From assembly GCF_019279795.1 (NCBI RefSeq), contig NC_056743.1, forward strand, positions 933,058,007 through 933,122,006: a DNA stretch of 64,000 nt, in the 5' to 3' direction. Position numbers and translations under genes: made by a program. Each line of letters starts with the position of its first letter. Within the stretch, counting starts at the first letter, position 1. This document shows, one piece after another, positions 45,942-57,259 of the stretch. The DNA is from Protopterus annectens. Lineage: Eukaryota; Chordata; Ceratodontiformes; Protopteridae. Under the pieces are notes generated by a model that worked only from the letters and a program-made list of their open reading frames with translations, ran no database searches and had not been told where the DNA came from.

Positions 45942-47270
45942 AATTGATAAATACAGATCAATGTGGTTTTGTGGAGGGGAGGCAAACAGTTGACAACATT
46001 AACAGAACAATGATAATGCAGATGGAAGCAGAAAGTAAGAAAATGCCACTGTTGTTGGTGAGTCTTGATGCAAAGAAAGCATTCGACAGAGTAAGTTGTG
46101 ATTTCATGAGTATAGCAATGGAAGCATTTACATTCCCTTATAGATCAGTAAGATTAATTAGAAGGATATATGAAAGATCAAATATATGAAAGATCGGAGG
46201 CAAGAATTACAGAGGGAGGGTTCCTCTCAGATAAGTTGTGTTTGAACAGTGAAACCAGGCAGGGACATCTAACTTCCCCTTTTTTATTTGCTTTACATTT
46301 AGAGCCATTGTTAAGTAAATAAGGAACTCAGAAATTCAAAGATATAATTGTATTGTAATCAAGAAAAGTTAGATTTATTTGCAGATTATATTATTTTGTA
46401 GTTGTTATATCCAGAAAAGGACAGGAAACATTTCAGTGTTGTGGACCATTTTGCGACAGTTTCGTGTCTTTTCAGGACATAAAATTAATGAAGATAAAAC
46501 AAAGGCTGCAGCCATAAATTATGTATCCACACATAAACTGGATTAGCAATACCTATATTTATGGAGAACATGATAAGATTAAATATTTAGAAATATGAAT
46601 TAAAAATACTTCCATTTTGGCAGCTAAGGATAAGTGGATAGTAAGATACAAGTAGTGAAAATGTTTTTAGTCCCTTTAGTTTTTTTGGTGCTGACCTGTA
46701 GTTTGGGCATTTTTTTTATCAACCAGAGGAGAAGTTGTGGACAATAATTAATTAAGAGATGAAGGAATTTATCTATGAGGGGAAAAGAGCAAGCGTTAAG
46801 TGGAGTAAGCCGAAAAGGTGGTTTAAGATTACTTGATTTGAAGGGATATTTTAGAGCTGCACAATTAAGACTCATATACATTACACAAGAAGAAGAAATT
46901 AATTCAAAAGTGGAAAGGGGTGATGATGATGATGATGGGGGGGTTTCAAGAAAAAAGAAGCAAGTGAGATGCTGAATGCAGATCCTTGAAGAGAATGACA
47001 ACAACCATACAGAATGTTATTCATAATGTTGCAGAAAGCATTCTAAGAACTAAGCCAACACAGGAATGGAGAAAGGAAATATTGCCAATAGCCACAGAGT
47101 TATCAAATGACCAGAAAATGTAAAGACATGATTTTAAACTGCATGTGAAGAAACAGCTATAATGAAAATTGCATACATGACTAGATGCAACTGATTAATG
47201 TATGTGTGTAGGAAAATATAATAATCAATACATTATGTTTAATTTAATTATTATTTTTTTAATTTTACAG

Positions 47271-47330
47271 AAGTTTATGACTTGGGCCCAAATGATGACT
47301 ATGTAAAGATAACAGATACATTTCTGATGG
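47271..47330 (+). CDS. Penultimate exon of an unrecognised host gene
   Basis: The acceptor TTTTTTTAATTTTACAG ends at 47270 and the donor GTAAG starts at 47331. The 60-bp exon starts with two bases of a split codon, reads VYDLGPNDDYVKITDTFLM, and leaves one base. The next exon supplies AG, giving Glu, so the phases fit exactly (phase 1 on both sides). The tail contains NDDYVKI, a tyrosine motif with a +3 aliphatic residue. I do not recognise the protein. Small symmetric phase-1 exons are common in the cytoplasmic parts of cell-surface receptors, which is only a hint. The 5' exons are not identified in this window. Confidence 0.6.
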
Positions 47331-47596
47331 GTAAGAATTTTTTTTTTTTGTTTGTTTGTTTTTTTTTTGGATTATGCTTGCCTAGATGACAACAGACACA
47401 ATGTCATTAATTGTTAACGCAACTAAGTTTGCTTGTTCTTTTTGTTTATTTGGCAGTGATGAAAAACAAATATGTATCACAAAATGTGTATGTAATAATC
47501 AGCTGCAAGTAAACAGAGGTCCCATTCTTATAAGAACTTGTGATTTAGGACTTTCGCTGGTTTTGTTTCCTTTCACTAAAGCAGTTTGTTTTTCAG

Positions 47597-47781
47597 AGGT
47601 CTGCCCCCAGAAAAGGACACAATATTTCACAGAAGATGAAGATGAATATGTTGACATGGCCAGAAGCTGCTTGATTCGAAGAGGACTGTCTAATCACCAG
47701 AAACAGAACTGGAAGGGAGGCATGCAGGAACCAGCAGAAGTGAACAATACCATGGAGAGGAACATGAGTGGCATGATGTAA
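47597..47781 (+). CDS. Last exon of the same unrecognised host gene
   Basis: The acceptor is TTTGTTTTTCAG (ends 47596). Completing the split Glu codon, the exon reads VCPQKRTQYFTEDEDEYVDM, then a basic stretch LIRRGLSNHQKQNWKGG, and stops at 47779-47781. The acidic DEDEYVDM includes YxxM, the consensus bound by the SH2 domains of PI3-kinase p85. Whether it works so here is inference. The exon has no hydrophobic segment and would be cytoplasmic if the protein is a receptor. The gene ends about 170 bp from the aquaporin stop on the other strand. A product-level identity needs the upstream exons. Confidence 0.6.
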
Positions 47782-47833
47782 TGAGCTAGAGGTGAGCTTG
47801 TTTGAAAAAAATGCAACTTTTGGCAAAAAAATA

Positions 47834-47839
47834 TTTAAT
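47834..47839 (-). promoter_or_regulatory. Candidate polyadenylation signal ATTAAA for the aquaporin gene
   Basis: Minus-strand ATTAAA about 115 bases past the aquaporin stop, the commonest variant of the AATAAA hexamer. Its cleavage site would fall close to the end of the opposite gene, so the two 3' UTRs nearly touch or overlap. Confidence 0.45.
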
Positions 47840-47954
47840 ACAAGACAAGATCACAAAAATTTAAGACATGTCTTAAAATGTACAGCCCAGTATCAATAAG
47901 CATCCATTTTACTGCGTGTCTCTCATCAGAATGTTTAGCTACTTCTCTTCATTG

Positions 47955-48170
47955 CTAGTTGTTGTCATGCTTGTTTGCCTGTTTTGCTCGGATGGCAGAC
48001 TGTGTGGCAAATGAGAGAGATGACTGGGACACACTGACTGTTTCCACAATCTCTATATCCTTACAAGTAATGCATGCCACAAGTTTTTCCCTTGAAGCAC
48101 TGGAGGCAAAAAAAAACTCATAGGAGATTCCAGCAAGGACAGCACCAAGCATGGGACCCAGCCAATATAC
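47955..48170 (-). CDS. Aquaporin (classical water channel, AQP4-like group), last exon
   Basis: The acceptor on the minus strand, CTTTCTCCTGTAG, ends at 48171. The exon begins in phase 0 with VYWLGPMLGAVLAGISYEFF, the end of the loop before membrane helix 6 and helix 6 itself. This matches the fixed exon border and the W(V/L)GP...GAVLAG..YE pattern of vertebrate aquaporins, most like AQP4 (VGPIIGAVLAGGLYEY). A hydrophilic tail of about 50 residues follows, with CITCKD, a Ser/Thr-rich ETVSVSQSSLSF and an end KQANKHDNN, stop at 47955-47957. Aquaporins form tetrameric plasma-membrane pores that pass water. Both NPA boxes lie in earlier exons, not seen in this window, so the upstream intron exceeds 15 kb if they are further along. 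The exact paralogue is uncertain. Confidence 0.85.
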   Translation of the reverse strand, partial: VYWLGPMLGAVLAGISYEFFFASSASREKLVACITCKDIEIVETVSVSQSSLSFATQSAIRAKQANKHDNN

Positions 48171-48640
48171 CTACAGGAGAAAGACAAAGGAAGAGTAGTT
48201 AATGGGAATCACAAATAATAGACATGAAATACCACATGCCACAGTAAGCAGTGTTTAGTAGTTCCTGTAAAAGATAAATTACACTGAGAAATATATGATG
48301 TTAGAAAACATGAACAAGTAAATAAATCTGTAATACACACCAAAGGAATAACAAAATAAGCAATAGTTTGTGTGTGTCTGTGCAGTGTTTGTTTTTTTTT
48401 TAATACTGGCAGAGAGGGAGCTAGGGAATTTGTCCTTTTTGTCAGTGTTGTGTGATCTTGAAGCTGCTATATTTCAAGTAGCAGGGCAGTTGGGGTGTAG
48501 ATCCTCAATATGGGGCAGGGGGCTTTCTAGCTGCAAAAAAATTATATTGTGCATTTTGCCTAGGTTTTAAGTTATTTGATTATTTGGTGCTCAATACATT
48601 GAATATCTATGCATTTTTGACATTGATGATTCAATACAGA

Positions 48641-48643
<3 letters not shown>
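48171..48643 (-). other. Start of a large aquaporin intron, no feature
   Basis: Sequence directly upstream of the last exon on the minus strand. No further exon was seen. Everything from here to 64 kb that I can identify is repeat-derived. Confidence 0.5.

Positions 48644-48712
<69 letters not shown>
48644..48712. repeat. (TA)n microsatellite followed by a T-run
   Basis: About 25 TA units (48644-48694) followed by about 18 T. It borders the left arm of the foldback element. Confidence 0.98.
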
Positions 48713-49150
48713 CACTTCATAACACTGAAAACTCAATACACTGAAAATGAGAAAACTTCATATAATATAGAAGACCAAAACAATGAAACTTCAAAACACT
48801 GAAAACTCAAAACACTGAAAACACATATCATACATATACTGAGTTTAAACAACATAAATCATAGCACTTCCCACCAAGTGTATATCAACTCCAACATTGC
48901 ACTTAGGGTAGTGAAGTGCAATCTTGGAGTTTATATATATATAAGTAGCAGGTGGTGTGGTGGGTGCAGCCCCCCACATGGGGGGTGCAGGGGGGCTTGC
49001 CCTCCAGCTAACACTTGGTGGAAAGTGCTATGATTTATGTTGTTTAAACTCAGTATATGTATGATATGTGTTTTCAGTGTTTTGAGTTTTCAAGATTTTG
49101 AAGTTTCAGTGTTTGGTTTCAGTGTTTTGAGCTTTCAGTGTTATGAAGTG
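48713..49150. mobile_element. Foldback element with long inverted arms
   Basis: The left arm 48713-48881 begins CACTTCATAACACTGAAA and ends CCACCAAGTGT. The right arm 49011-49150 is its near-perfect complement (ACACTTGGTGG ... TTTCAGTGTTATGAAGTG), shorter by about 29 bp. The outer arms consist of repeats of TTTCAGTGTTTTGAG. The 129-bp centre has its own hairpin (AACTCCAACATTGCACT with AGTGCAATCTTGGAGTT) and the GCTTGCCC module. It is non-coding. Both sides are (TA)n tracts, so insertion into a TA repeat is likely. Confidence 0.85.
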
Positions 49151-49152
49151 AA

Positions 49153-49274
<122 letters not shown>

Positions 49275-49299
49275 TATATTATCTTGCCAAAACACAATT

Positions 49300-49480
49300 A
49301 TCAAGGGGCATAGTACTCAACCAAAATTGAAGTAATCAGATAATCCCCTTCCAAAAACTGAAAAGCATGAAACATTTGTTTTGGAAGGGGGCAAGCCCCA
49401 CTGCCTCTCCCACACCCCCTACTACTTATATATGCCAAAAACTATAATCCCACTACAATGGAAGAGGGGAAATTCTCAAA
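49300..49480. mobile_element. Non-coding repeat with GCAAGCCCC module and hairpin
   Basis: CCCCTTCCAAAAAC pairs with GTTTTGGAAGGGGG across a short loop (49346-49393). GCAAGCCCC, CACACCCCCTACTACTTATA and a CAATGGAAGAGGGGAAATT phrase follow. The order matches the module at 63.65 kb. The borders are not certain. Confidence 0.5.
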
Positions 49481-49528
49481 AAAACACTTGACCATGCTCT
49501 TGTACACAAGAAGACTAGCAATTGTTTA

Positions 49529-49531
49529 TGT

Positions 49532-49618
<87 letters not shown>

Positions 49619-49623
49619 TGTAT
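49529..49623. repeat. (GT)n microsatellite, imperfect
   Basis: About 95 bp of GT repeats with occasional TTTG and TATG interruptions. Confidence 0.97.
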
Positions 49624-49915
49624 TTGAGGATGCAATTTTTTTAATCAAAATATTCTTTGGTCAAGTGGAAACTTGCTGCTTGGTACATCAAGTGCTGTTT
49701 TCATTATGTAATACTACAATCAACTTGCATGCTGTTGACTATAACATAATGATTTCTCTTTGTTTGTTTTGTGCAATAATAGAATTGAGGGCAACCCCTC
49801 AATGTAAGACATTTGCTAGCTGGTTTGATAGATTGATTAGTCTTAATATTGTTGTATATGTGATCACAAAGGAATAGTGCTTGTTTCTTTTGTGATTGAA
49901 TGGTTTATTTTCATG

Positions 49916-49918
<3 letters not shown>

Positions 49919-49980
<62 letters not shown>
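49919..49980. repeat. (GT)n microsatellite
   Basis: About 29 nearly perfect GT units, the third long dinucleotide tract within 1.4 kb. Confidence 0.98.
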
Positions 49981-49981
<1 letters not shown>

Positions 49982-50749
49982 ATTAGAAAGATGAGGCAGA
50001 TGATGTAATGATTGAAAAGGGAAAGTATTGGGTTTTCTTTTGCATTTTGCATTTGGATGAGTTTGATAGTTCAGAGTTTTCTCAGTGTGTATTGTCAATG
50101 TATGAAATGCAATGTTTTTTTACTCAAATAATTTTATTAATTTTTTCCAAAGATAATAATAATAAACTTTTACATTTCAAGCAAGAATAAATTATAATAA
50201 ACTATTTACAAAATGTACAAATGGCCTCAAACCAATTATGAAAAAAGGAAAAACAATATGATATAAACAAAGAAAGTTACACATTGTTAGAGGAGATCGT
50301 CTTACTTCCTCTCCACTCAAGTAGGTAAAACTGTGTCTGATTTAAGTGTCTCAATAAGGGAGAGAACTTTTTCTCAAGGATTATTAATCCATTTCTTAGG
50401 TAAGATTCTCATTTCCTTGACTCTTATTTCTAACAGCGCTACATCTTTCAATAGGGTTAGAAAATCATTGAGAGTCGGAATGGAGGAGGAGCTCCATTTT
50501 CTTGTGATGCATTTCTTATTAACTGCCATTGTAGTCCAGAGAAGATAAAGGTCTTTGTTTTTCATAATGATAGTTTCATTTACATTCAGAAAAATTAATG
50601 ACTTTGACAAAATAAAAGAATCTGTAAAGATGGCTTGAAGAAATTCACCAATATCTTCCCAAAAATTTCTTAAAGGAAGTATATTCATACATAATATGAG
50701 AACAATCAGCCTTACATTTTGAAGAACATCTCCAGCATGTTACATCATT

Positions 50750-53700
50750 AAAATTGTTAAATCTGGCAATTTTGTTGGGAGTATAGAAAGCTCAATGCAA
50801 AAACGTCCATGAGAAAATTTTCCAAACTTGCATATTGGAGGTTAATTTAAAAGCATATAAAAGACTAGCTTTATTCTCATTTGTTAACAATAATGGATGT
50901 TCTTTAGTAATAAAATTCCAAAACCTCTGATTAGGAGTAGCTTTATAGTTAGTAATGATTGTACATAATTTTGAAGTTAAATTTGTCCAATTAAAATCCT
51001 TATATAGTACTTCATGTAAAAAATATGGGTTTAGGTATGGATTTAAAGGAAGAATTGTTAATTGTTCTGCATAGATCATGTGTATAGGGAAGTAGACTGC
51101 TAAGAGCTAACCAATCTGAATTCGATAAATCAAATGTATTAATTAATTGATGTACATCCATAACTATCAAGTTTCTCATACAGTGGTACCAACATGTAAA
51201 TTATTTTGTTTCCCAAGTATTAGGAATATTTATATGAATGTTACTGAAAAAGTTTTTTGTGATTTTAAGGGAATTAATAACTGTAACCATAATTTAATAT
51301 CAATATTATTATTTACAAAACTCCTGAATGTGTTGTAAATATAATTTATATAATTTAGATTGGTGGGTTTAACAGAATTTTATTGCAGATTGATACAGAA
51401 AATATGCCAGAGTTTATTATTTTGTTCATTTAGTTGTAATTTTTTTGTTAATTTATTTTCATTTAGGAATATAGTCGTGTGTAAAGTTTTCCATGCGGAA
51501 GAAAATTTTGGATCAAACCAATTTATAACCATTTTGAAAATGGAAGCTTTAATATAAGATTCCAAATCAGGAAAATTGATCCCTCCCAGATCTCTAGGTC
51601 TGATATGATTTAAAAAAGCTATTCTTTTTCTTTTTGGGCACCAAAGAAAATTTATAAGAATTTTATTTATTTCTTTTAAAAGATTTTTACTGGGTATTAT
51701 AGGAATAGCTAGTGCAATGTAGTTTATTTTTGAGAGTAGAATCATATTAATTAACTGCAACCTATCTTCAAATGTTAAATACAATTTATTCCATTTCACA
51801 ATTAGTGATTTTAGGGTATTCACAATATTATTATAATTCTAGTTAAAGATAAATCTAAATTTTCACATAATACAATTGCTAAATAATTTAAAGAGGAAAC
51901 CTGTTTTCCAATTATTTGGTTTATGTTAGAATTAGAGTCTTTTTTTTAATTTAGCAGCATATGATTAGACTTAGAACTATTAACTCTTAAACCTGAGATA
52001 TGATAATTTTCAGCTAGTAGATTTAGTTCATGTAATGACTTATCTGAGTTAAAGTAAGAAGTATATCATCAGCAAAAAGCATTATTTTAGAATTAAATTG
52101 ATCAAATATGTTAATGCCTTTAATTTTGGGATTAAAACGAATTGTTGAGTAAAAAAGTTCTATTGCTAAAGCAAACAAAATTGGAGACATAGGACAGCCC
52201 TGCTTGGTACACTTAGTAATTTCAATAGCTTCTGAGGTAAATACGCCTAATTTAACATAGGCCACATTATTTTATAAATATTTTTTATTAAAGTAATGAA
52301 TTGTTTAGGGAACTCATAAATTTGTAGAATTTTAAAAAGATAGTTCCAATTTAATGAGTCAAAAGCTTTTTCAATGTCTAAAGCAACTATAAGAGCCTCT
52401 TGTTGTCTCTATTTAAAATGTCTGTAATGGTTAAAATTCTTTGAATGTTGTCATGAGTATGTCTATTATAAATAAAACCTGTCTGGGCTTCACTAATGAC
52501 CTGAATCAGCGATTTCTTGAGTCTGTTAATCAAAATAGACATAAGAATTTTATAATTATTAAGTAGTGAAATTGGTCTATATGAACTGCATAAGTTGGGA
52601 TTCTTATTTTCCTTTAAGATAGGGGTGATCAACAAATATCTCCATGAAGGTGGAATTGTGCCCTGTATATACGTTTCATTTAGTGCTTTTTGCATAATTG
52701 ATATAGCAGATGTTGGAAACAGTTTATAAATTTCAATAATGATTCCATCTATACCTGGAGCCTTATTATTTTTACTTTATTTAATTTTTTCATTAATTTC
52801 TTTGAGAGAAATGTGTTTTCGAATATCTATAATTAAGCTTCCCGGTATTTTTTTTAATTTGAAAGAATCCAAGCCTAAATCTAAGTTATTATTGTATGAA
52901 TCATTATTTTTGTAGTGTTCTGTAAAATGATATTTATAGGTTTCTAAGATGTCACTTAAATCTGAGTCTTTCTTGTGGTTTTTCCCTTCGTGGATTATAT
53001 TTGTGATATTTTCAGTGGGGTGTCTTTTTAATGTTATTGCTAGGTTGTACATATATTTTGGAGAAACAGAGAAAGAATTTAGTTTTAATTTTTCTAAAGC
53101 TAAATTGGTTTTGTGAGTTAGGATATCATTATATTTTTTTATTTAATTCCTCAATTTCTTTTTTTAGCAACTAGATTGATTTCTATTATCTGTTTTTGAA
53201 TATTAACTAACTCGGATTCCCATTCCTTTGTTTTGTTATTAAACCAAGTAATAATTTTGCCATATAGATATTCCTTTAGGGAATCCCATAAAATAACTAT
53301 ATTTATATCACTAGTATAATTTATATCTAAGAAATATTGCATTTCTGAATCCAACCATGGTTTGATCTGTTTTAATTTGGTGATATAGGCCAGAATTCTT
53401 TTAGTGAAAGTCAATCTCTTGAAATCTGTTTGAAATTCAAGAATGAGTGAATTGTGATCAGATAAGGGGAAGGGATTATAGAAAACTAGGATATTTTCAT
53501 TTTTAAATCTTGGGATATAAAAATTTTATCAGTTCTAGTATGGGTATTGAATCTATGATCACTATGAGAAAATATTAATAAATTATCTTTCTTGAGATCT
53601 AATAACTGCAAATTATCTACCCATTTTTTAGAGCTTTCCCTATAGACGTAATATGAAAAGGTCTTTTATTAGCAGTCTCTGAACTATCGAAAATACAATT

Positions 53701-54126
53701 AAAATCCCTTCCCAAAATTAAATTACCCTTAGAAATTTTATTAATAAGATCTATATGCTTTTTGACTGTTCCTACTCCTATATCAGGAAACCAATATAAA
53801 TTCACCAAAGTCCAAATTCTGTTACTAAATCTTATTATTATGATTGATAGAAGGCCATATTTGTCTTCATAATTATAAATAACTTGAGGATTAGTGACAT
53901 TTTCCTCCATAGTATTAAGACTCCTCTGTTTTTTTTACTATATGATGAATTAGATAACCTTAGATATTCATTTGGATTCCATGTAAAATTATCATTAGCT
54001 TTAAAGTGAGTTTCCTGCAAAAATATCACCTGTTCTTTATTTAATTTTAGATATTTTAGTAAATTGGATCTTTTCCTTGGGGTTATTTAAACCATTAACG
54101 TTTAAAGAGAGTAATGCTATGTCCAT
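50750..54126 (-). pseudogene. L1-beta ORF2 (endonuclease, RT, C-terminal domain), degraded
   Basis: The start at 54124-54126 gives MDIALLSLNVNGLNNP, the L1 endonuclease opening. QVIFLQETHFK is near 54030 and NLILGRDFNCIFD near 53720 (the DxN pair of the endonuclease, with R before D). RT reads SSYRPISLLNNYKILMSILI (52590), AQTGFIYNRHTHDNIQRI (52500), KQGCPMSPILFALAIE (52200) and IMLFADDILLTL (52080), where the catalytic ADD is intact. The C-terminal IPSKNLLKEINKILINFLW and RDLGGINFPD follow near 51700-51560. There are about a dozen interruptions. The copy is clearly of a different L1 lineage from L1-alpha. Confidence 0.88.
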
Positions 54127-54289
54127 CTTATTTATTTACAATTAGAGTATTTGAAATAGATATAGTAACAAGATATTTTATTATTTAATTGCTGTGTAAC
54201 TTTCTTACATATACTAAATCTAAAAGACAAATTACTGATTACTTTTAAAATATATAGTTTAGAACTTAAATGAGGCCAAAAAGAAAGAA

Positions 54290-57240
54290 AAAATACATAC
54301 AGTGAATAATCTCATACAAGTGTATAAACAGAGACTTTAAGTAACCCTTTAACAAACATGGAATGAAAAACATTCCCAAGCTGGCAGAACAAATCAAAGA
54401 AGAATGAAAGGTTTGAGGCTCCATTATATGTTTTCTGAAGAAGACTTTATAGTCTAATTAAAAAAAAACAACTATCAATTAATACTGTTAAAAACAATAC
54501 TTTTTATAATGTTAGAGTGGTAAAAAATAAGATGAATATTAATCACTGCTTCTTAAGGAAAAAGGTGGGTTCTCATAACTGGATAAACCTTTGCAATATT
54601 ACAATATAATAATATTATCAACAAACAGTGAAAAGTGAATAAAGTTACTAGATAATTTTTCATGCATGATGAAGTTGTTTCTCAGGTATAAACAACCATT
54701 TATAACATATAAATGCACACAGATATATACTCGTTGTAGAATATCACTTAATATAGCACCCTGACTATAAAGGCTATCACAGTTATTTATAGCTTCTACA
54801 TCTCTCTTAAATTCTTTACCATATGACAGATCCACTTTCTTATCCTTTAAGTAGGTATTTATGATTCACATAACTTACAACATATTATATACAAGTTATT
54901 GAGCAAACATTTTTACAATTTTACCATAGCTTATTAGAAGTTCAGAACTTACTAATTTCTAAATGTGACAGTAGACAAGGAAATTTAATTGCTTAATAAA
55001 TTGGAGAGTTGTGTTAAAACATGCCCTCTCATCTTTCAGTGACAAGTCATGTCAACTAGTTACCCCATAACATATTTTGATAGAAATACTGACAGTATAG
55101 GAATCCACTATGTTGTATGTGTTTTCCTCTATGCAACTTTCTATAATCTAGTATGGATTTTAATAGTTTACTGTCTGAAGAAGGCATACTAAACATTTGA
55201 AATAGTGACATCATGTTCCAGACAAGCTAAGTTTAATACATGTGATTGAAATCATGTCATTTCTTGCCATATAAACTTCCTATATCTTACAATCCTAACA
55301 TCTGTATGTGATAAACCAAGTACACAATTTCATTTTGAACAAACTTTTATATAGAGCAACTAAAACAGCATGATAAGATGTTAAGATAATCCTGTTTCCT
55401 GCCATCATTAGTGATCCCTTATAAAACAACCATTTCATTCAGTATATGACTTATAGGTTACATTATAGCCTTTGTTGTGAGAGATATTAATAATAATATC
55501 AACTATAAGCCCAGGCATCTACCTTTTATTGTGACATTTTTACTTTTATTACCTTTCTATTTCATCTACTGAGGGCAAAACAACATTTTATGTACTAATC
55601 ATTACTATCCTTCAGTTCCTTTCATTGCTCAATCCAACAGGATGGTATTTCTTTAGCATTATCTAAGGACAAAGCTTTTTAATCTTGTTCATTTGAAATA
55701 GCTTCTTTAATGACATGTAGTAAGATCTTATTCTTATTTTATTTGATGACCAAACCATGTGTAATTCATGACAATCGTTTGTGTATATCTTATTAAATAG
55801 TGATACTGTTAAATATGTCTGTTTTGCCCTCTATGTCTGTTTGACTCTAAACATATATACAACTGTTCATTTTAAATTTAATAACTGGTTTCCCTAGCTG
55901 ATCTATTTAGGTTTGAAGTCCAGAGAACATATGTGTTAATAAACAACTTCATTCAGATTACATTCATATTTCCTTAAAGTTTTCCTTACTTCACAACTTT
56001 TTATGACATTTTATGTTCAATGAGTTTAAACTGTTTAAGAGACCTGTTGTCTCTTTAAGATAATGAGGAAGTGTGTAGGGGCATGTACAGTTACATCCCT
56101 AAAATGGTTTTCTTTCGACTCGCATAGGGAGTTATTTGTAAAAAGACAAAATTCCTTCAATTTATGTAATGTGAATATCTGGGTTAACAGGAAGAAAGAA
56201 CGGAGTACAAAATAAGCTATCAGGAAGAAGGTTTCCTATACTACATGAGCAAGTAATCATAAGTGAAAAGGCTTAACCTTTAGGCATCATCCTAGCCTTC
56301 CCTGTCCCTTCCTTCTTTTATTTCTCCTTCCAGTTATGTTATGTATCCTACTCGAGATACTGAAAGTATATGAAAGAAGTGCGTGAGTGGAAGAATGAGG
56401 ATTTTATATTCAATATAATGTGATGAGTGCATTCACGAGGTACACAGAAATAATTGTTGACAAGTCTCGAGTTTCGAGAATGTCATATTTTAAAAGAGGG
56501 GAATTTAACTGAAAAAATCAAGATGGCGCTTGATTTAGTGATGCCACAAATGTTATCTACATTCAGATTTATTCTAAAAGTATGTTTTATTATGGAAATG
56601 AAACAAATATTTGCAAACAACTCAAATGTCATTCATTAATAAAATAACAAGGAAAGCATAAACAGCCTGTGTAGATTTACTGTTACATTTTTAATATTCA
56701 GGATGTGTTATCAAATGCTTTTCCCAAGTATCACTTCTCTACATTTCTCCAGCCCCGAATTAGTGTAAAAATAGCTATATCAGTTAGACTATTATAATCA
56801 GACTATTGTATTTATGGTGGTTGTTGTTCTTTCGGCTTTTCCCAGTCAGGGGTCGCCACAGCGAAACTCAGGTCCGCTAATGACTGGCAGTAGATTTTTA
56901 CGGCGCCGAGGTGCCAGCCCGATGCCCAACCTTCAACGAAGGCACACCCATTCACTTATGTCTTTCAAACACCACTTGACCGCGGGGAGGACATGCAGAC
57001 TCCACACAGAAGGCGTTCCAGCTGAGAATCGAACGGGAGAACCTCTTGCTGTGAGGCGACAATGCTACCACTGCACCACCGCTGCTATTAGACTATTGTA
57101 TTTATGGTAATAGGTAAATATAAGGTACATATATGAATTTAAATGAGAAAATTGAAAGAGAAAAAAGAAAAAAGAGAGAAAAAGACATGGAAATACTTCA
57201 TGAAAGAGTAAAACAATTGGGAAAAAAGAAAGACTGTACA
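54290..57240. other. Long AT-rich spacer between ORF1 and ORF2 of L1-beta
   Basis: About 2.95 kb lie between the ORF1 end and the ORF2 start; about 290 bp of this is SINE-A with its duplication. The remaining ~2.65 kb has no coding frame or repeat I know. L1 inter-ORF spacers are normally short, so a further insertion is likely. A-rich phrases ending in TACATAC occur near both ends (54280 and 57235) and could be a decayed target duplication, but this is weak. Confidence 0.4.
56819..57089 (-). mobile_element. Complete tRNA-derived SINE with RTE tail (SINE-A), 19-bp perfect TSD
   Basis: Minus strand from 57089: a tRNA-like head with A-box-like GTGGTGCAGTGGTAGCA and B-box GTTCGATTCTC; a body with CTCACAGCAAGAGGTTC, CTTCTGTGTGGAGTCTGCAT and CACCTCGGCGCCG; and a 3' end TCGCTGTGGCGACCCCTGAC followed by GGGAAAAGCCGAAAG and (AAC)n. 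The tail matches that of RTE-1 at 25.93-25.97 kb. The 19-bp duplication AGACTATTGTATTTATGGT (56800-56818 and 57090-57108) is perfect, so the insertion is recent relative to its L1 host. Confidence 0.95.
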
Positions 57241-57259
57241 TACTTTTTTTACCTTTAGC

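Larger units (their letters stand above)
41757..46980 (+). pseudogene. ORF2 of L1-alpha copy 2, degraded and interrupted
   Basis: The start ATG at 41757 gives MAALSILSWNRNGFKG, the L1 endonuclease opening. LISFQQRILLIDQDWNLIS near 42140-42190 is the endonuclease core. After the inserts come NDIPVEV and GKKVIKVG near 44650-44700, YRPISILNHDSK near 44820, then (after the CR1) TDQCGFVEGRQTVDNIN at 45950 and LLLVSLDAKKAFDRVS at 46050, followed by FADY-type remnants. There are many stops. It is a dead copy of the same family as copy 1. Confidence 0.75.
41630..47165 (+). mobile_element. L1-like LINE (family alpha), copy 2, with three nested insertions
   Basis: Plus strand. The 5' flank (from about 41630), endonuclease, linker and RT align with the element at 1-4290. 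Three insertions interrupt it: a SINE 3' end (42339-42459), a 1.35-kb element (42558-43909) and a CR1 (44892-45941). The element's own sequence resumes after each, which allows the target duplications to be read. The C-terminal part continues to about 47165 in badly broken frames. The acceptor of the host exon at 47271 lies only about 100 bp beyond, so this L1 sits in the preceding intron. Confidence 0.8.

Noticed and set aside
57010-57089. A functional tRNA gene, suggested by A- and B-box-like motifs
   Set aside because: It is the head of SINE-A: target duplications flank the whole 271-bp element, and no complete cloverleaf is evident.
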